This document shows, piece by piece, positions 21,924 through 21,951 of a stretch of 21,951 nt of DNA. The notes under the pieces were generated by a model that was given only the letters and a program-made list of their open reading frames with translations, made no database searches and had not been told where the DNA came from. This DNA comes from an uncultured Alcaligenaceae bacterium. GTDB lineage: Bacteria; Pseudomonadota; Gammaproteobacteria; Burkholderiales; Burkholderiaceae_B. The stretch is taken from NCBI GenBank assembly GCA_937897265.1, contig CALCPT010000047.1, positions 1 through 21,951 of the forward strand, in the 5' to 3' direction. The translations under genes and the position numbers were made by a program. Every line of letters starts with the position of its first letter. The stretch's first letter is position 1.

Positions 21924-21951
21924 ATGCGCAACGCCGTAACCAAACTCATCG
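21924..21951 (+). CDS. Start of an unidentified gene running off the right edge
   Basis: ATG 21924 is preceded by GGAGA at 5 bases (21914-21918) and opens a frame MRNAVTKLI that leaves the window after nine residues. Two CTCGAG palindromes (21860-21865, 21888-21893) lie 30-65 bases upstream. The strong ribosome site makes a real gene likely, but nothing about its function can be said. Confidence 0.55.

Noticed and set aside
1..21951. Search for mobile elements, toxin-antitoxin or defence genes
   Set aside because: No transposase, integrase, terminal inverted repeats, tRNA-associated attachment site or defence-type domain was recognised on either strand.

Overview
The window looks like a chromosomal segment from a betaproteobacterium, most likely Burkholderiales and plausibly Alcaligenaceae. 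The main argument is the four genes for TctC/Bug-type periplasmic receptors, a family greatly expanded in that group. Other support comes from Liv-type ABC transport genes, a class III CoA-transferase, a BKACE enzyme and MmgE/PrpD and enolase-superfamily genes in dense catabolic clusters. This placement is inference from gene content only. I see no rRNA, tRNA, CRISPR array, insertion sequence, integrase, phage gene or recognisable transcription regulator.

Layout. (1) 1-153 is the start of a minus-strand gene that leaves the window. (2) 7101-398, minus strand, is a probable operon: a Tat-type Liv substrate-binding protein, livH, one ORF fusing LivM, LivG and LivF, a short-chain dehydrogenase and a BKACE (beta-keto acid cleavage enzyme). 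It has a good sigma70-type promoter upstream, a hairpin between receptor and permease, a structured gap before the last gene and an intrinsic terminator at the end. I infer import of a hydroxy- or keto-acid followed by oxidation and acetyl-CoA-dependent cleavage. (3) 9736-7284, minus, is an MmgE/PrpD enzyme followed by a TctC receptor; a second TctC gene (9885-10865) diverges from it. (4) 14871-10925, minus, is a second catabolic cluster: a small NTF2-like protein, two enolase-superfamily enzymes with different active-site motifs and a TctC receptor. (5) 15080-16306, plus, is a stand-alone Liv-type binding protein ending in two near-identical terminators. The second terminator lies in the coding end of the convergent crotonase gene. 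(6) 18384-16388, minus, is a class III CoA-transferase and a crotonase lacking one catalytic glutamate. (7) 19978-18449, minus, is a probable outer-membrane beta-barrel protein and a compact secreted subtilase. (8) 20032-20658, plus, is a SOUL-family protein. (9) 21689-20715, minus, is a fourth TctC receptor with a TTG start. A new plus-strand gene begins at 21924.

Overall the region is devoted to capturing and degrading organic acids. Receptors (four TctC, two Liv type) outnumber membrane transport systems: one Liv permease and no TctA/TctB. Several receptors must therefore use membrane partners encoded elsewhere or share the local one. I see no defence or mobile system. The most unusual items are the LivM-LivG-LivF fusion, the terminator repeat inside a coding end, the two dissimilar enolase-superfamily enzymes in one operon and the odd subtilase with its barrel neighbour. 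No gene-free stretch exceeds 300 bases.
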